From Sediminicoccus sp. KRV36 (GTDB lineage: Bacteria > Pseudomonadota > Alphaproteobacteria > Acetobacterales > Acetobacteraceae): a stretch of DNA of 64,000 nt. Positions 56,128 through 64,000 of the stretch are shown piece after piece. Numbering within the stretch: position 1 is the stretch's first letter; each line of letters opens with the position of its first letter. The stretch spans positions 1,488,001-1,552,000 of the forward strand of contig NZ_CP085081.1 in NCBI RefSeq assembly GCF_023243115.1, in the 5' to 3' direction. The notes under the pieces are model-generated. The model saw only the letters and a list, made by a program, of their open reading frames with translations. It searched no databases and had not been told where the DNA came from. The position numbers were made by a program, and so were the translations under genes.

Positions 56128-58356
56128 TTACCGCCGCGGCGCCCAGGTGTTGAGCTGTGCGTGATTGAGGAAGAACTCGTCGCGCGGGAACATGTCGGTC
56201 AGCGGGGCGGCCACGCGGGGCGTCTCGGGCGTCCAGACCGTCACCTCGCCATCCACCAGCTTCGTGAGGTCCGCCGCCTCGGGGTTGCCGCGGCGGGCAA
56301 AGGCCGTGATGTCCGGCCGGCGCAGGGCGGCCAGCAGGGCCGGCTGGTCCAGCGGGATGGGCTGGTCGCTGCCGATCATGACGTTGACGGGGCGCAGCAG
56401 CACGGCATGCGGGAAGGCGGCGGCGAAGGTATCCACCACGCGCCAGGTGGGCGCCCATTGCACGTAGAGCCCGCCGGGGGCGAGGCGCCCGCGCACCTGC
56501 TCCAGGAATTCGGCACTGTAGAGCAGGCCGGAATGCGAGGATTGCGGGCGGATCGCATCGGCCTCGATCACGTCGTAAAGCCCGGCGCCACGTGTCAAAG
56601 CCCGCCGGCCATCGCCATATTCGAGGCTGACGCGCCGGTCCGCCACCAGGGCCGCAACACCTGATGCCGGCCTTTCCCGTGCGATTTCCTCCAGCGCATC
56701 CAGCACCGGCTTGATCAGCTCGATGGAGCGGATTTCGCGCGTGGCCGGGTTCACCGTGGCGCCATAGGGCGTGCCGCCCGAGCCCACGCCGATTGTCAGC
56801 ACGCGTTGCGGGTCGGGGTGGATCATCGGCCCCAGCATTCCCAGCAGGATATGCGTGTCGAGGAAGGGCACGAAGCCCTGGCCATGGCCCATGATGAAGA
56901 AGCGGCCCGGTGCCCGGCCCTGCCCCTCGCCCCGCTCACGCCAGAAGGCGATGCCCGAGCGGTCCTCGCCCCAGGCGGATTCGGTGTCGGCGGGAAGCCC
57001 GTGCATGCGCGACCAGAAGGCCTGGTTGCCGGGGATGGCGAGGGCGATCAGCGCCGTCAGCCCACCGAGCGCCAGGGTGGCGGGGCGCGAGGCCCGCGCC
57101 TGCATCACCCAGAAGCCCAGCAGCAGCAGCGACAGGATCGCCAGCAGCAGCAGCGTGCCCATCGTGCCGAAGAGATGGAAGGTGAGCAGCCCCGTGGCGA
57201 TGGAGCCCGCCGCATTGCCCAGGATATTGGCGAGCTGCACCCAACCCACCCTGGCACCCACACTCGCCAGATCCTGCTGCACGGCGCGCTGCACGAAAGG
57301 GAAGGTCATGCCGATGACAAAGGAGGGCGGTGCGACCACCGCCACGATGATGGCCGTGGAAATCATGATCTCGCGCTGGCCGAAGCGATCAAAATCCACG
57401 GCCATGACGTCGCTCAACGGCGCGACGCCCATCAGCCACCACAGCATTCCGAGCAGAGCCACACCCAGGACGAAGCCCGCACCCTGGGTGAGGAAGAAGG
57501 CGGGCCGCGGGTCGGGCATGTGGCGCACCATGCGGGCTGCGAGCGACATGCCCAACCCATCGGCCAGCAGAAACACGCCGAGCACGGTGGGGAACAGATA
57601 GGCGTGATATTGCCCGACCTGGCCCAGCATGCGGACCCAGATGATCTCCAGCGCCACGATCACATAGCCCGAGAGAAACACCAGCAGGCACCACAGGGCG
57701 AGGCCGCCGAAGGGCTCGGTGGGTGCTGCGGCGCGGCGCTCCGGGGGGGGCGGCACCGCGCGGGAAAGGCCGGGGAGCAGGGTGAGCGCCAGGGCCGCGG
57801 CGATGAGGTCGAGCCCGGCGGCGAAGATCAGGGCCGCCACGAAGCCGAGGCTGCCGACGATGAACCAGCCGCCGATCAGCGCGCCCAACCCGGCGCCCAG
57901 CGTGTTCAGGCTGTAGAGCGTGCCGATGCGGCTCGCCACCGTCGCGAGGTCGGTGGCCACGGCGCGGGCCAGCAGCGGCAGGGAGGCGCCCATCATGGTG
58001 GTCGGGATGACCAGCCCGGCGAAGCAGAGGGCGAAGATGGCCGCCGGCTGCTCGACCGATTCCGCGAGGCCCATGGCGATCAGGTCATAGAGGAAGAATT
58101 TCGACAGCAGCGCGCAGACCGCCACCCCCGCCTCGCACAGGGCGAAGCCCAGGAGGGCGCGGTGCGGCGAAAGCCGGTCCGCCAGCTTCGCGCCGATGAT
58201 GGAGCCGAGGCCCAGCCCGGCCAGGAAGGCGCCCACCACCAATGCGGCGGACACCGTGTCCGAGCCGGCAAAGACCCCCAGCATGCGCTGCCAGATGATC
58301 TGGCACAGCAGGGCGGCGAAGCCCGAGCAGAAGAAAGCCACCATCAGCCGTGTCAT
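56128..58356 (-). CDS. Membrane protein with C-terminal spermidine-synthase-like domain
   Basis: A 742-residue protein. The first 460 or so residues contain about 12-14 helices, starting MTRLMVAFFCSGFAALLCQIIWQ, a typical opening of MFS/spermidine-synthase fusions. The C-terminal 270 residues form a methyltransferase-like fold with TIGVGSGGTPYGA and YDVIEADAIRPQSSHSG, matching the spermidine synthase family. Whether it makes polyamines is doubtful, since relatives are uncharacterised. ATG 58356 is used; the open frame continues upstream to 58839 but overlaps the divergent dehydrogenase gene. Confidence 0.82.
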   Translation of the reverse strand: MTRLMVAFFCSGFAALLCQIIWQRMLGVFAGSDTVSAALVVGAFLAGLGLGSIIGAKLADRLSPHRALLGFALCEAGVAVCALLSKFFLYDLIAMGLAESVEQPAAIFALCFAGLVIPTTMMGASLPLLARAVATDLATVASRIGTLYSLNTLGAGLGALIGGWFIVGSLGFVAALIFAAGLDLIAAALALTLLPGLSRAVPPPPERRAAAPTEPFGGLALWCLLVFLSGYVIVALEIIWVRMLGQVGQYHAYLFPTVLGVFLLADGLGMSLAARMVRHMPDPRPAFFLTQGAGFVLGVALLGMLWWLMGVAPLSDVMAVDFDRFGQREIMISTAIIVAVVAPPSFVIGMTFPFVQRAVQQDLASVGARVGWVQLANILGNAAGSIATGLLTFHLFGTMGTLLLLAILSLLLLGFWVMQARASRPATLALGGLTALIALAIPGNQAFWSRMHGLPADTESAWGEDRSGIAFWRERGEGQGRAPGRFFIMGHGQGFVPFLDTHILLGMLGPMIHPDPQRVLTIGVGSGGTPYGATVNPATREIRSIELIKPVLDALEEIARERPASGVAALVADRRVSLEYGDGRRALTRGAGLYDVIEADAIRPQSSHSGLLYSAEFLEQVRGRLAPGGLYVQWAPTWRVVDTFAAAFPHAVLLRPVNVMIGSDQPIPLDQPALLAALRRPDITAFARRGNPEAADLTKLVDGEVTVWTPETPRVAAPLTDMFPRDEFFLNHAQLNTWAPRR

Positions 58357-58507
58357 CGGCGGAACACACTCCAGGAAGGCCAGCACAAGGGTGGCAACAG
58401 GCAGCGCCAATATGGCGGATTCATGTCCAATCGCCCATCCAATGAGCGATTGACCGCCGGCCGGCAAGGGTTTCCCATGACGCCAACAAGACAAGGGAGA
58501 GAAGACC

Positions 58508-59569
58508 ATGCGCGCCTGGGCCATCACCGAGCTGGGCAAGCCGCTCCAGGAGATCGAGCTGCCCACCCCCGAGCCCGTGGGCGATGAGGTGCTGCTGGAG
58601 GTGACGCATGCCGGCGTCTGCCATTCCGACCTGCACATCTGGGAGGGCGAATACGACCTCGGCACCCGGGGCAAGCTGAAGATGGCCGATCGCGGGCTGA
58701 AGCTGCCGCTGGCGCTGGGGCATGAGATTGTCGGCCGGGTGGTGAAATGGGGGCCGGGGGCGAAGGGGCAGGGGCTGAAGAAAGGCCAGATCCGGCTGGT
58801 CTTCCCCTGGGTCGGCTGCGGCAATTGCGCACGCTGCAAGGCGGATGAGGAGAATCTTTGCGCGGTGAAGCCGCGCGCCCTCGGCGTCTATCAGAATGGT
58901 GGCTACGCGACGCATGTGCTGGCGACGCATTGGAAGCACCTGATCGCCATTGACGGCATTGATCCGGCCCTGGCGGCAACCTACGCGTGCTCCGGCGTCA
59001 CGGTGTATTCGGCGATCCGCAAGCTGGCGCCGATCGGCAAGAGCGACCCCATCGTGGTGATCGGCGCGGGCGGGCTCGGGTTGAACGCCATCGCCATCCT
59101 GAAGGCCATGGGCCACAAGCGGATCTGCGCGGTGGACCTCGATGAGGCGAAGCTCGCCGCCGCGCGGGACCAGGGCGCCACGGAGACGGTGCTGGCCGGC
59201 GGCGATACGGCGCAGCACATCATCAAGGCCTGCGGCGGGCCGGTGCTGGGCATCATTGACCTGGTGAACGGCACCAAGACCGCCATGGCCGCCTTCGACG
59301 CGCTGGCCAAGGGCGGCAAGCTGATCCAGGTGGGGCTGTTTGGCGGCGAGATGCGGGTGCCGCTGCCCCTCATGCCGATCAAGGCGCTGACCATCCAGGG
59401 CAGCTATGTGGGCAGCCTGAAGGAATTGCGCGCGCTGGTGGCGCTGGCGCAGAAGGGCAAGGTCCCCGGCATTCCCATCACGCTGGAGAAGCAGGAAAAC
59501 GCCAATGCCGCGCTGATGCGGCTGCGTGACGGCAAGGTGACCGGGCGTACCATCCTGGTCGCCACGTGA
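58508..59569 (+). CDS. Zinc-dependent alcohol dehydrogenase
   Basis: A 353-residue medium-chain dehydrogenase. Catalytic zinc ligands are visible in HAGVCHSDLH and ALGHEIVG, the structural zinc site in CGNCARCKADEENLC, and the NAD(P) site in VIGAGGLGLNAIA. An acidic residue ends the next strand (AVDLDEA), which favours NAD. ATG 58508 has AAGGGAGAGAAG upstream. Its stop overlaps a Bug protein gene start. The alcohol substrate is unknown. Confidence 0.93.
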   Translation: MRAWAITELGKPLQEIELPTPEPVGDEVLLEVTHAGVCHSDLHIWEGEYDLGTRGKLKMADRGLKLPLALGHEIVGRVVKWGPGAKGQGLKKGQIRLVFPWVGCGNCARCKADEENLCAVKPRALGVYQNGGYATHVLATHWKHLIAIDGIDPALAATYACSGVTVYSAIRKLAPIGKSDPIVVIGAGGLGLNAIAILKAMGHKRICAVDLDEAKLAAARDQGATETVLAGGDTAQHIIKACGGPVLGIIDLVNGTKTAMAAFDALAKGGKLIQVGLFGGEMRVPLPLMPIKALTIQGSYVGSLKELRALVALAQKGKVPGIPITLEKQENANAALMRLRDGKVTGRTILVAT

Positions 59570-60522
59570 ACCGCCGCGCATTGCTGGCCACTCCGGCGCT
59601 GCTGCCGGGTGTGGCCCTGGCGCAGGCCCCGACCCAGGGCCAGGCGAGGGCGGTGACCATCACCGTGCCCTTCCCGCCGGGCGGTTCCACCGATGTGACC
59701 GCCCGCATCCTGGCCGAACGCATGGCCGGCCCGCTCGGCCTGCCGGTGCAGGTGGAAAACCGGCCCGGGGCGGCCACGGTGATCGGTGCCGATTTCGTCG
59801 CCCGCGCGGCGCCGGACGGGCATACGGTGCTGATCGCCTCGGGCTCCACGCTGACCATCAACCCGCATATCGTGCGCAATATCCCGTATCGGGCCGAGGA
59901 TTTCGCGGCCGTCACGCTGATTTCCACCTTGCCCTTCGCCATTGTGGCGCGGCCCGACGGACCACCGACGCTGGAGGCGCTGATGGCGCGGGCCCGGGCC
60001 AATCCAGGCAGCGTCACCTATGGCACCAATGGCCCGTCCAGCTTCAACAACATCGCCATGCTGCTGGTGAATGAAGCCTTCGGCGTGCGCATGCAGGATG
60101 TGACCTATCGCGGTGACGCGGCGCAGGTGGCGGATTTCCTGGGCGGGCGGCTGGATCTGCTGATGGTGGGCGGCAGCACCGGCCTTGCGCAGCATCGCGC
60201 GGGGTCCGGCCGCATCCTGGCCTGGACGGGGGATCGGCGCATGCCCGGCAATGAGGAAGTGCCGCTGGTGGCGGATTTCCGCCCCGGCCTGCAGGCGCAG
60301 ACCTATTTCGGCCTGCTGGTGCCGGCGCGCACGCCCGCCCCCATGGTCCAGCGCCTCAACGCCGCTGCGGTGCAGGCCATACGCACCGAGGATTTCCGCG
60401 CGCGGATGCTGGCCGAGGGCATCTTCGCCATCGGCAGTACGCCCGAGGAATTCGCCAGCTTCATGCGCGTCGAGAGTGAGCGTTGGGGCCCGCTGCTGCG
60501 GCGGATGGATATCACTGGCTAG
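59566..60522 (+). CDS. Bug-family periplasmic substrate-binding protein (TctC-like)
   Basis: A 318-residue binding protein with a short signal peptide (about 1-17, ending ALAQ) and the motifs VTITVPFPPGGSTDVTARILA, ENRPGAATVIGADFVARAAPDG, YGTNGPSSFNNIA and DVTYRGDAAQVADFLGG. GTG 59566 overlaps the dehydrogenase stop as GTGA, so the two are co-translated; the transported compound may be related to the alcohol or aldehyde handled there. Three tandem hairpin repeats follow the stop. Confidence 0.92.
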   Translation: MNRRALLATPALLPGVALAQAPTQGQARAVTITVPFPPGGSTDVTARILAERMAGPLGLPVQVENRPGAATVIGADFVARAAPDGHTVLIASGSTLTINPHIVRNIPYRAEDFAAVTLISTLPFAIVARPDGPPTLEALMARARANPGSVTYGTNGPSSFNNIAMLLVNEAFGVRMQDVTYRGDAAQVADFLGGRLDLLMVGGSTGLAQHRAGSGRILAWTGDRRMPGNEEVPLVADFRPGLQAQTYFGLLVPARTPAPMVQRLNAAAVQAIRTEDFRARMLAEGIFAIGSTPEEFASFMRVESERWGPLLRRMDITG

Positions 60523-60523
60523 A

Positions 60524-60676
60524 GTCTGATCGCCTTTGGCGGCTTCGCCAAAGGCGTGAATCAGCCTCTTGGTTGAACGTCTGATCGCCTTCGGCGGCTT
60601 CGCCGAAGGCGTGAATCAGCCTCTTGGTTGAACGTCTGATCGCCTTTGGCGCTTTGCCAAAGGCGCGAATCAGCCG
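60524..60676. repeat. Three tandem 55-base hairpin repeats
   Basis: Units start at 60524, 60579 and 60634, each beginning GTCTGATCGCCTT. The first two are 55 bases long; the third is cut at about 43. Each contains CGCCTTTGGCG-GCTT-CGCCAAAGGCG, flanked by CTGAT and ATCAG. In unit 2 a T-A pair of the stem is C-G on both sides, a compensatory change. Unit 3 has a shorter loop. They lie between convergent genes. Confidence 0.9.
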
Positions 60677-60682
60677 CGCGAT

Positions 60683-61654
60683 TCAGCTGCCGAAGCGCGC
60701 CCGCAGCCAGGCGCCCGCGGCCTCCACCGCACGATCCGCTGCGCCGACGCGGCCCAAGGCGCGCAGGAACCCATGCACCGTCCCTGGGAAGGTCCGGCAT
60801 TCCAGGCTGACGCCGGCCGCGCGCAGCTTTTCGGCGAAGGCGAGGTTTTCCGCGCACAGCACATCCAGTTCGGCGATGTGCAGCAAGCAGGGCGGCAGGA
60901 CCGAGAGGTTGCCACGCATCGGCGAGGCGAAGGGGGAATGCCGGGCCACCGCATCGGGGCAATAGGCGTCCCAGTAGAAGCGCATCTTCGCCAGCGTCAG
61001 GCCGTAGCCGTCGCGGAATTCACGATAGCTCGGCGTGTCCAGGTCATGGTCGAAGACGCCGTAATTGAGCAGCAGCCCCGCCAGCGGCACCGGATCGGGC
61101 TGTTCGGCATTGAGCAGGGCGAGGCCGGTGGCGAGGTTGGCGCCCGCGCTGTCACCGCCCAGGATGATGCGCCGGCCATCCAGGCCCAGATCAGCGCCAT
61201 GCCTGGCCACATGGCGCAGCACGCCAGCGCATTCCTCGATCGCCTGGGGGAACACCGCCTCAGGGCTCAGCGCGTAATCCGGCCCAAGGACGGCGCAGCC
61301 GCTGGCGGCGGCGTAGCTGCGCATCAGCCGGTCATGCGTGTCGATGCTGCCCCAGACCCAGCCGCCGCCATGCAGATAGATCAGGACAGGGAGATTGGGA
61401 TCATCGCTCGGGCGGTGGAAGCGCAGCTGCATGCGGCGGCCGCGGATGGGCAGCCAGATATCCTGGCTGCTGGCCATGCGCGGGCCGCCCTCGCTGAGGG
61501 GGATTTGCGGCGCGTCATTGATGCGGCGGGGTTCGTCGAAGGGCGCGCTGCGCGGCGGATTGGGCAGGATGATGGGCGGATAGGCGGCGAGCTGGCTGGC
61601 CATATGGGCGTTGAAGCGCGCCATTTCGGGGTCCATGCGTGGGTCGTCCGGCAT
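60683..61654 (-). CDS. Alpha/beta hydrolase, HSL-type esterase
   Basis: A 323-residue serine hydrolase of the hormone-sensitive-lipase group (family IV esterases). It has the oxyanion motif YLHGGGWVWG, the nucleophile in GGDSAGANLA, the Asp in AELDVLCAEN and the His in GTVHGFLRA. It lacks a signal peptide, so it acts in the cytoplasm on small esters. ATG 61654 is chosen; an in-frame start at 61720 would add a Pro/Arg-rich segment unlike the family. Confidence 0.93.
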   Translation of the reverse strand: MPDDPRMDPEMARFNAHMASQLAAYPPIILPNPPRSAPFDEPRRINDAPQIPLSEGGPRMASSQDIWLPIRGRRMQLRFHRPSDDPNLPVLIYLHGGGWVWGSIDTHDRLMRSYAAASGCAVLGPDYALSPEAVFPQAIEECAGVLRHVARHGADLGLDGRRIILGGDSAGANLATGLALLNAEQPDPVPLAGLLLNYGVFDHDLDTPSYREFRDGYGLTLAKMRFYWDAYCPDAVARHSPFASPMRGNLSVLPPCLLHIAELDVLCAENLAFAEKLRAAGVSLECRTFPGTVHGFLRALGRVGAADRAVEAAGAWLRARFGS

Positions 61655-61783
61655 GCTCGTCTCATTCCACCTGTTTGTGGCGTCAGGGCAGCGCGGGATG
61701 GGCCTGAGCGCAAGGGGCATTACCCACTGTAAAGCGCCCGGCCGCCTGACATCCGGCCGGGCTCAAGGCGGTGCGGCGTGCCC

Positions 61784-62095
61784 TTAACGGCGACCGGCCC
61801 GATTGACCGGCCCACCACGATTGGCCGGCGTGCCAGGGCGGATCCCCACGCCAGGGGCGCCCGCGCCGACCCCGGGGGCCACGCCCACGCCAGGCGCGCC
61901 CACACCCACGCCCGGCGCTACGCCAAGCCCCGGGGCACCCACGCCGGGTGCCGCGCGCAGCGCCACACCCGGCCGCGCGATGCAGCCCGCCGGGACGCCA
62001 ACATAGCTGCAATAGACGGCCGCTTGCGCAGCATGGCCGGTCCATCCCGTGGTGGCCGTGAGCAGGATCGCAGCGATAGCCGTGCCGAATTTCAT
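61784..62095 (-). CDS. Secreted Gly/Pro/Val-rich repeat protein
   Basis: A 103-residue protein with a signal peptide (about 1-26, ending AAQAA). The mature N-terminus has two Cys (YCSYVGVPAGC) that may form a disulphide. About 55 residues then consist of degenerate GVGAPG and GVAPG repeats, an elastin-like low-complexity region, ending in PVNRAGRR. AGGGAG lies upstream of the start at 62095. Function unknown; a disordered envelope or extracellular protein is likely. Confidence 0.72.
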   Translation of the reverse strand: MKFGTAIAAILLTATTGWTGHAAQAAVYCSYVGVPAGCIARPGVALRAAPGVGAPGLGVAPGVGVGAPGVGVAPGVGAGAPGVGIRPGTPANRGGPVNRAGRR

Positions 62096-62334
62096 CAAGG
62101 TCACTCCCTGGAATGAGGGGCCATTCCGGCCCCTACAGGACAACCATCTTCGCGCAATTGCAACGCATGCGCCTTGCGACACATCAGTGGTCGCAACCCC
62201 ATGCCGCAGGCCAGGATGCGTGGTCATCCTGCGCGCCGGATTGACCCCGCCTTGCGGCTTGAAACAGGGCTCGCCACGACGCGGCATCGCATGGGAATAT
62301 GCTGCATCTTGATCATATCCAGCGTCCCCTCCCG

Positions 62335-64000
62335 ATGAAGCCCGCCCTGCCATCGCGCGCCGCGCCACTGGCCCTTCTGGCGGTGCTTTTTGCACTGCCC
62401 TTCCTGCTCGCGGCACTCTTCGCCGGGCCGTCAGCCCCGCGCGCGGCGGAGCGTGAGCGGCAGGGCTTCGTGGGCTCCGCCACTTGCGCCTCCTGCCATT
62501 CCACGCAAGCCTCCGCCTGGCGCGAGAGTGACCATGCGCGCGCCATGGCCCCCGCGATTCCGGCGAATATCCTCGGCGATTTCTCGGGCGTGACCGCCAC
62601 GGATGGCCGCCACACCGCGACCTTCCGGCGCGAGGGCGACCGCTACGTGATCCGCACCGATGGCCCCGGCGGGGAGGTGGCGGATTTCACCATCACCGAG
62701 AGCTTCGGCGTTGATCCCTTGCAGCAATACCTGGTGCTCTTCCCCGATGGCCGCCGCCAGGCGCTGCCCTGGGCCTGGGATAGCCGCCCGCGTGAGCAGG
62801 GCGGCCAGCGCTGGTATCACCTGATGGCCGATGATCCGCTGCCCGCCGGTGATCCGTTGCACTGGACCGGGCGTGAACAGAATTGGAACTTCATGTGCGC
62901 CTCCTGCCACTCGACCGGGCTGGTGCGGGGCTACGATGCGGCGCGCCATCGCTATGACACCAGCTGGACCGAGATCAGCGTGGGTTGCGAAAGCTGCCAC
63001 GGGCCAGGTGCCGGGCATGTGGCCTGGGCGCAGCGCGGCGCGCCGGCGGAGATTGCGCATCGCGGCCTCTCCGTCTGGCTGCGCGATGGCTCGGGCGGCG
63101 CCTGGCGCTTCGCGGAGAATGACCCACGCGGCATCGCCCGCTGGGAGGGGCCGCCGCGCCAATCCACCGCGGCACAGGTCGAGACCTGCGCCCCCTGCCA
63201 TTCCCGCGCGCGGCCGCTGGTCGCAGATCCGCTGCCCGGCACCCGCTTCCTCGACACCCATGCGCCCATGCTGCTGGAGCGCGGCGAATACCACGCCAAT
63301 GGCCAGATCCAGGGCGAGGTCTTTGAATGGGGCTCCTTCGCGCAGTCCCGCATGAGCCGGGCCGGCGTGGTCTGCGGCGATTGCCATGAGCCGCATCGCG
63401 GCACGCTGCGGGCGGAGGGCAACGCCGTCTGCACGCAATGCCACCTGCCGGCGCGGTTTGACGTGGCCAGCCACCATCGCCACGCGCCGGGCAGCGAAGG
63501 CGCGCAATGCGCGTCCTGCCACATGCCGGCCGTGACCTATATGGGCGTGGACCGGCGGCGGGATCATGCCTTCAGCCTGCCGCGGCCGGATGTGGCGGCA
63601 CAGATCAATGCCCCGGATACCTGCACATCCTGCCACACGGACCGTCCGCAAGCCTGGGCGGCGCAGAGGATCCTGGACTGGTTCGGCCCGCGCCGGCGCG
63701 ATGATCCGCATCCGGGCCTCGCCATCGCGGCGGGGCGGGAAGGGCGCCCGGGGGCCGATGCGCTGCTGGCCGCCCTCGTGAACCAGCGCGCCGAGGCGCC
63801 GATCCTGCGGGCGACGGCCGTCTCGCTGCTGCCCATGCCGCCGTCACAGGCCACGGCGCAGGCCATCGGCGCCGCCCTGCTCGACCCTGAGCCGCTGGTG
63901 CGTGCCGCCGCCCTGCGCACGCTGGAGGGGCTGCATCCGCGCAACCGCATCCACGCCGCGCGCTTCCTGGCCGATGAGACGCGCCTCGTGCGGATCGAGG
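62335..64000 (+). CDS. Octahaem c-type cytochrome family protein (3' partial)
   Basis: At least 555 residues, open to the window edge. It starts MKPALPSRAAPLALLAVLFA, a signal anchor or signal peptide of about 38 residues. Eight CxxCH haem sites follow: CASCH, CASCH, CESCH, CAPCH, CGDCH, CTQCH, CASCH and CTSCH. The last 100 visible residues resemble HEAT or TPR helical repeats (ILRATAVSLLPM, LVRAAALRTLEGL). It belongs with multihaem cytochromes of the c554/doubled-CxxCH kind and should work in the periplasm in electron transfer. No clear ribosome site precedes ATG 62335; a downstream start cannot be excluded. Confidence 0.88.
   Translation, partial: MKPALPSRAAPLALLAVLFALPFLLAALFAGPSAPRAAERERQGFVGSATCASCHSTQASAWRESDHARAMAPAIPANILGDFSGVTATDGRHTATFRREGDRYVIRTDGPGGEVADFTITESFGVDPLQQYLVLFPDGRRQALPWAWDSRPREQGGQRWYHLMADDPLPAGDPLHWTGREQNWNFMCASCHSTGLVRGYDAARHRYDTSWTEISVGCESCHGPGAGHVAWAQRGAPAEIAHRGLSVWLRDGSGGAWRFAENDPRGIARWEGPPRQSTAAQVETCAPCHSRARPLVADPLPGTRFLDTHAPMLLERGEYHANGQIQGEVFEWGSFAQSRMSRAGVVCGDCHEPHRGTLRAEGNAVCTQCHLPARFDVASHHRHAPGSEGAQCASCHMPAVTYMGVDRRRDHAFSLPRPDVAAQINAPDTCTSCHTDRPQAWAAQRILDWFGPRRRDDPHPGLAIAAGREGRPGADALLAALVNQRAEAPILRATAVSLLPMPPSQATAQAIGAALLDPEPLVRAAALRTLEGLHPRNRIHAARFLADETRLVRIE

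Noticed and set aside
56806..58587. 593-residue plus-strand ORF opposite the spermidine-synthase-like gene
   Set aside because: Low-complexity His/Arg/Gly/Gln composition; the opposite strand encodes a clear membrane protein with recognisable motifs.

Overview
The window is about 64 kb of GC-rich, gene-dense chromosome. The gene order clpP-clpX-lon-hup-tRNA-Val-tRNA-Asp-nuo operon-birA-coaX-rnj-(DUF1467)-proS-lolC-lolD is typical of Alphaproteobacteria. The short ProS, the fully linked 14-gene nuo operon, the three Bug-type periplasmic binding proteins and the ATGA/GTGA gene overlaps suggest a Rhodospirillales/Acetobacteraceae member, possibly of the Roseomonas type. The taxon is inferred from gene order and base composition; no rRNA or other marker was compared.

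Region 1 (1-5242) holds the ATP-dependent proteases ClpP (5' end outside the window), ClpX and Lon, the nucleoid protein HU, and tRNA genes for Val(TAC) and Asp(GTC). Three hairpin terminators and two readable promoters lie here. Region 2 (5475-23153) is one long co-directional block: nuoA-N for respiratory complex I, then birA, coaX and rnj. Two extra genes sit inside nuo: a 51-residue two-helix membrane protein between nuoD and nuoE, and a pentapeptide-repeat protein between nuoF and nuoG. Region 3 (23570-27507) has a DUF1467 membrane protein, a candidate small RNA with a strong terminator, proS, and the lipoprotein exporter lolC-lolD.

Region 4 (27508-34017) is accessory and contains the most interesting locus. 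A FadR/FCD-type GntR regulator faces a six-gene operon: a haem-oxygenase-like diiron oxidase with all six metal ligands in place, two [2Fe-2S] ferredoxins, an unrecognised 99-residue protein, a GlcG/HbpS-type protein and an aldehyde dehydrogenase. Paired GTATAC motifs, one over a promoter -10, are probable operators. The layout suggests an undescribed oxidative pathway ending in an aldehyde. A CaiB/BaiF CoA-transferase converges on the regulator.

Region 5 (34080-47172) is mixed: a GT2 glycosyltransferase, dnaE (Pol III alpha), UPF0114, a RidA-like protein, a K+ channel, a nucleotide-sugar epimerase-like SDR whose YxxxK tyrosine is Asn, a DegT aminotransferase, a YnfA-type protein, a cupin, a Bug protein, a MOSC protein and an eRF1-like (baeRF) protein. 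Region 6 (47366-64000) has an N-carbamoyl-D-amino acid hydrolase, tandem paralogous lipoproteins, a MaoC hydratase, a DUF445 protein, a Zur-controlled zinc importer (short membrane ORF-znuC-znuB, no znuA nearby), two more Bug proteins, a second MOSC protein, MarC, a spermidine-synthase-like membrane protein, a zinc alcohol dehydrogenase, an HSL-type esterase, a Gly/Pro-rich secreted protein and an octahaem cytochrome c running off the right edge.

Non-coding structure is notable: paired perfect palindromes, a dispersed repeat present near lolD and znuB, and three tandem 55-nt hairpin repeats with a compensatory base-pair change. No CRISPR array, rRNA gene, transposase or prophage was seen.
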